Shown piece by piece: positions 62,174 to 64,000 of a stretch of DNA of 64,000 nt (position 1 is the stretch's first letter; each line of letters begins with the position of its first letter). The notes under the pieces were generated by a model. That model had not been told where the DNA came from, ran no database searches, and worked only from the letters and a program-made list of their open reading frames with translations. The DNA is from Viscum album. Its lineage: Eukaryota > Streptophyta > Magnoliopsida > Santalales > Viscaceae. Position numbers and translations under genes: made by a program. The stretch lies in contig OY728123.1 of NCBI GenBank assembly GCA_963277665.1, forward strand, positions 627,066,915-627,130,914, given 5' to 3'.

Positions 62174-64000
62174 TCACCCCAGTAAAGATACCACACAATT
62201 TTAAAGCAATTATACATGGGTTTAATAAAATTTTATAGAAATCCATTAAAACATTCAAATAAATACATAACTAAATAAAATATTTATGAAATAATGTGAA
62301 TATTCCATAGTTTTATATTCTCTTCCTGATCTAGGAAAAATACCTATCATAATCAAATGATTCCACCATGATCTGGTGGGATTATAAATGAGACATTATG
62401 TGTATTAATTAAATATTAATGCAACAAATAATGAGAGTATGGATGAGGATCAAAAAACATTCAATGGTTTCTAAAAACATAAAAAACACTAAATACTCTC
62501 CCTAGATATTGGTGGAACCATGTACATATAAAGTTTTTGTCATATCTTCCAAATGATCCACCTTATGATCTTACACACCCATAAGTTCATCTGGGAACCA
62601 ACTATAAGAATTAATTCAACACCCACTAAAAAAATTTCTTAGTGGATAGTTATTCTATGTTCATGGGCCATAATGTGACTCATAGAATAGTTGTGGATAG
62701 AATATGGGTTGGATACTGTCCCTATATAGTGACATGTGATATTAACAAACTTGGGGGACTGCCAATATAAATTGACTAACATGTGGGTGCCAAGATTCTT
62801 CTTTAATTCAGTATCCCTACCACCCCACACATCTCTAATGTTCTCGAATAAATCACAAATCTCATTAAAATTCTTATTCATAGATAAAAAATGATTCCTA
62901 GATATTTACAAATGTGTGGAATCCCATTCCAAACCAATATTCTCAAACAGTACTGCTATCTAGATATAAATATTCAAATTCCATTTTAATTTTAAAACAC
63001 GTATAGAAAATGGGTATTAAAATTATCTTCTCATAGATTTTTTGAGGTGTCTTCACAATATAAAAATCAATAATGGGACAATTTTTGTGGGTTTATAGAT
63101 ATATTTATACTAATTAATGGTGAATTGGTGTATTATAGACACCAAAAAATGGCTCGATACTATGTCACTGTGAAATGTATTGTTATTCTCCAGATGGATC
63201 CTCTACCACTTAATAGAGTAAAATTACATTGGTTATATAGTGGTGGGATCCATATGATGAGAATGTATTAATATTATCATGGATATATGATGAATTTCAG
63301 TTTGACCCTTGATAAAATAATGGAAGCCTCTTAGATAATGCATTAGAAAGCCACTGTTATAATTAAGTGTAACACCATCCAAGGAATTTTATTCAACTAT
63401 TATTAGTCACTAATTTATTCTGATGTTTTATCATTGGTAAGAGTTATCAAATTTAATCCTTTCCTACTGAAAACAATAGTTATTTTTGTATTTTTTTCAA
63501 AAAAATATTAGCTTTTATAAAAATAATTTATTGATTTAAAAATATTTATGTGTAAATAATTGTTATATTGGTTTGTGAGTGGAGTCCATATTACATATAA
63601 TATATATCTACTTCCCATCTGATGTAAGATAACTTTATGTATTTTCATAACCTATTAACCTTTACCGTCATCCAAACACACCTATTAAATAATGTCAATT
63701 TAAAAATAATCATATAGTATTAATTTTAATTACTAGAATCATGATTTATTATATGTGTGTATTAAACACCAAATTATTACTTCAAGAAAAATCAAATAAT
63801 AAATTTCATTTCATTTTATAGTTTTTTTGGTGATTTTTAAAATGAATTACAATCAATAATTAAATAATAAAATAAAATAGTTCCCCCACCTGCCTATTTG
63901 TACTATTTGAAAAATACATGTATATATATTCAAAATCCAACCCAATGATTTAAAAGGATAACAATTAATCTCATGTCCAATCCATGGTTTATGGAATGTT
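62174..64000. other. AT-rich non-coding DNA at the right edge
   Basis: No recognisable gene or element boundary. The open frame at 62639-62881 (minus, 80 codons) has no domain I know. If the minus-strand LTR ends near 62173 as guessed, this could be the 3' internal part of that element, but no chromodomain or integrase motif is visible on the minus strand. Confidence 0.5.

Noticed and set aside
62639..62881. Minus-strand 80-codon open frame as a possible small gene
   Set aside because: No motif, no recognisable homology and no second copy; it is consistent with chance.

Overview
The window looks like repeat-rich nuclear DNA of a plant, probably a seed plant with a large genome. It is very AT-rich and has almost no open coding sequence. 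It is dominated by decayed Ty3/gypsy LTR retrotransposons of two plant lineages: Athila (tRNA-Asp primer site) and chromoviruses of the Tekay/Del type (tRNA-iMet primer site, C-terminal chromodomain). I found no intact host gene, rRNA gene or CRISPR array. The species cannot be named from sequence alone.

Layout. (1) 1-6936 is AT-rich DNA with nothing recognisable. (2) 6937-42014 is one old Athila element on the minus strand. Its 5' LTR is 38768-42014, followed by the PBS (38743-38760), a gag remnant (about 37.7-38.0 kb), protease (26129-26317), RT (about 14.4-15.0 kb), RNase H (about 13.7-14.0 kb), integrase (12.6-13.6 kb) and the 3' LTR (6937-10348). Two plus-strand chromoviruses are inserted in it, each with a perfect 5-bp target-site duplication. 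Insert 1 (15128-25147, TSD cttaa) lies between protease and RT. Insert 2 (26621-36887, TSD atagt) lies between gag and protease. Insert 1 keeps pieces of gag, PR, RT, RH and IN plus chromodomain, but has lost the N-terminal half of integrase, and about 0.9 kb is missing from its left LTR. Insert 2 keeps gag and the integrase C-terminus with chromodomain and has lost PR-RT-RH and the IN core. Its very long LTRs hold a GC-rich block and several tandem repeats. (3) 42015-48839 is AT-rich and unassigned. (4) 48840 to about 62173 appears to be a minus-strand chromovirus-type LTR split by another element at 50120-61045.

The most interesting object is the element at 50120-61045. It has two LTRs of about 4.3 kb, a 5-bp TSD (aaaca), a tRNA-iMet-like PBS and a perfect polypurine tract. 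Its 2.26 kb internal region has no recognisable gag or pol. Instead it holds a sense-orientation reading frame (54560-55238, one apparent frameshift) that begins with an F-box-like domain and ends in a Cys/Trp-rich segment. This is best read as a non-autonomous LTR retrotransposon carrying a captured plant F-box gene. A tRNA-like (SINE-head-like) sequence lies downstream of that frame.

The order of events is Athila first, then the two chromoviruses inside it, and separately the F-box element into an older LTR. Base changes in the Athila primer site are all G to A on the plus strand, as expected from deamination of methylated cytosine. This fits a long-silenced heterochromatic region. All domain calls come from reading translations by eye; no database search was run.
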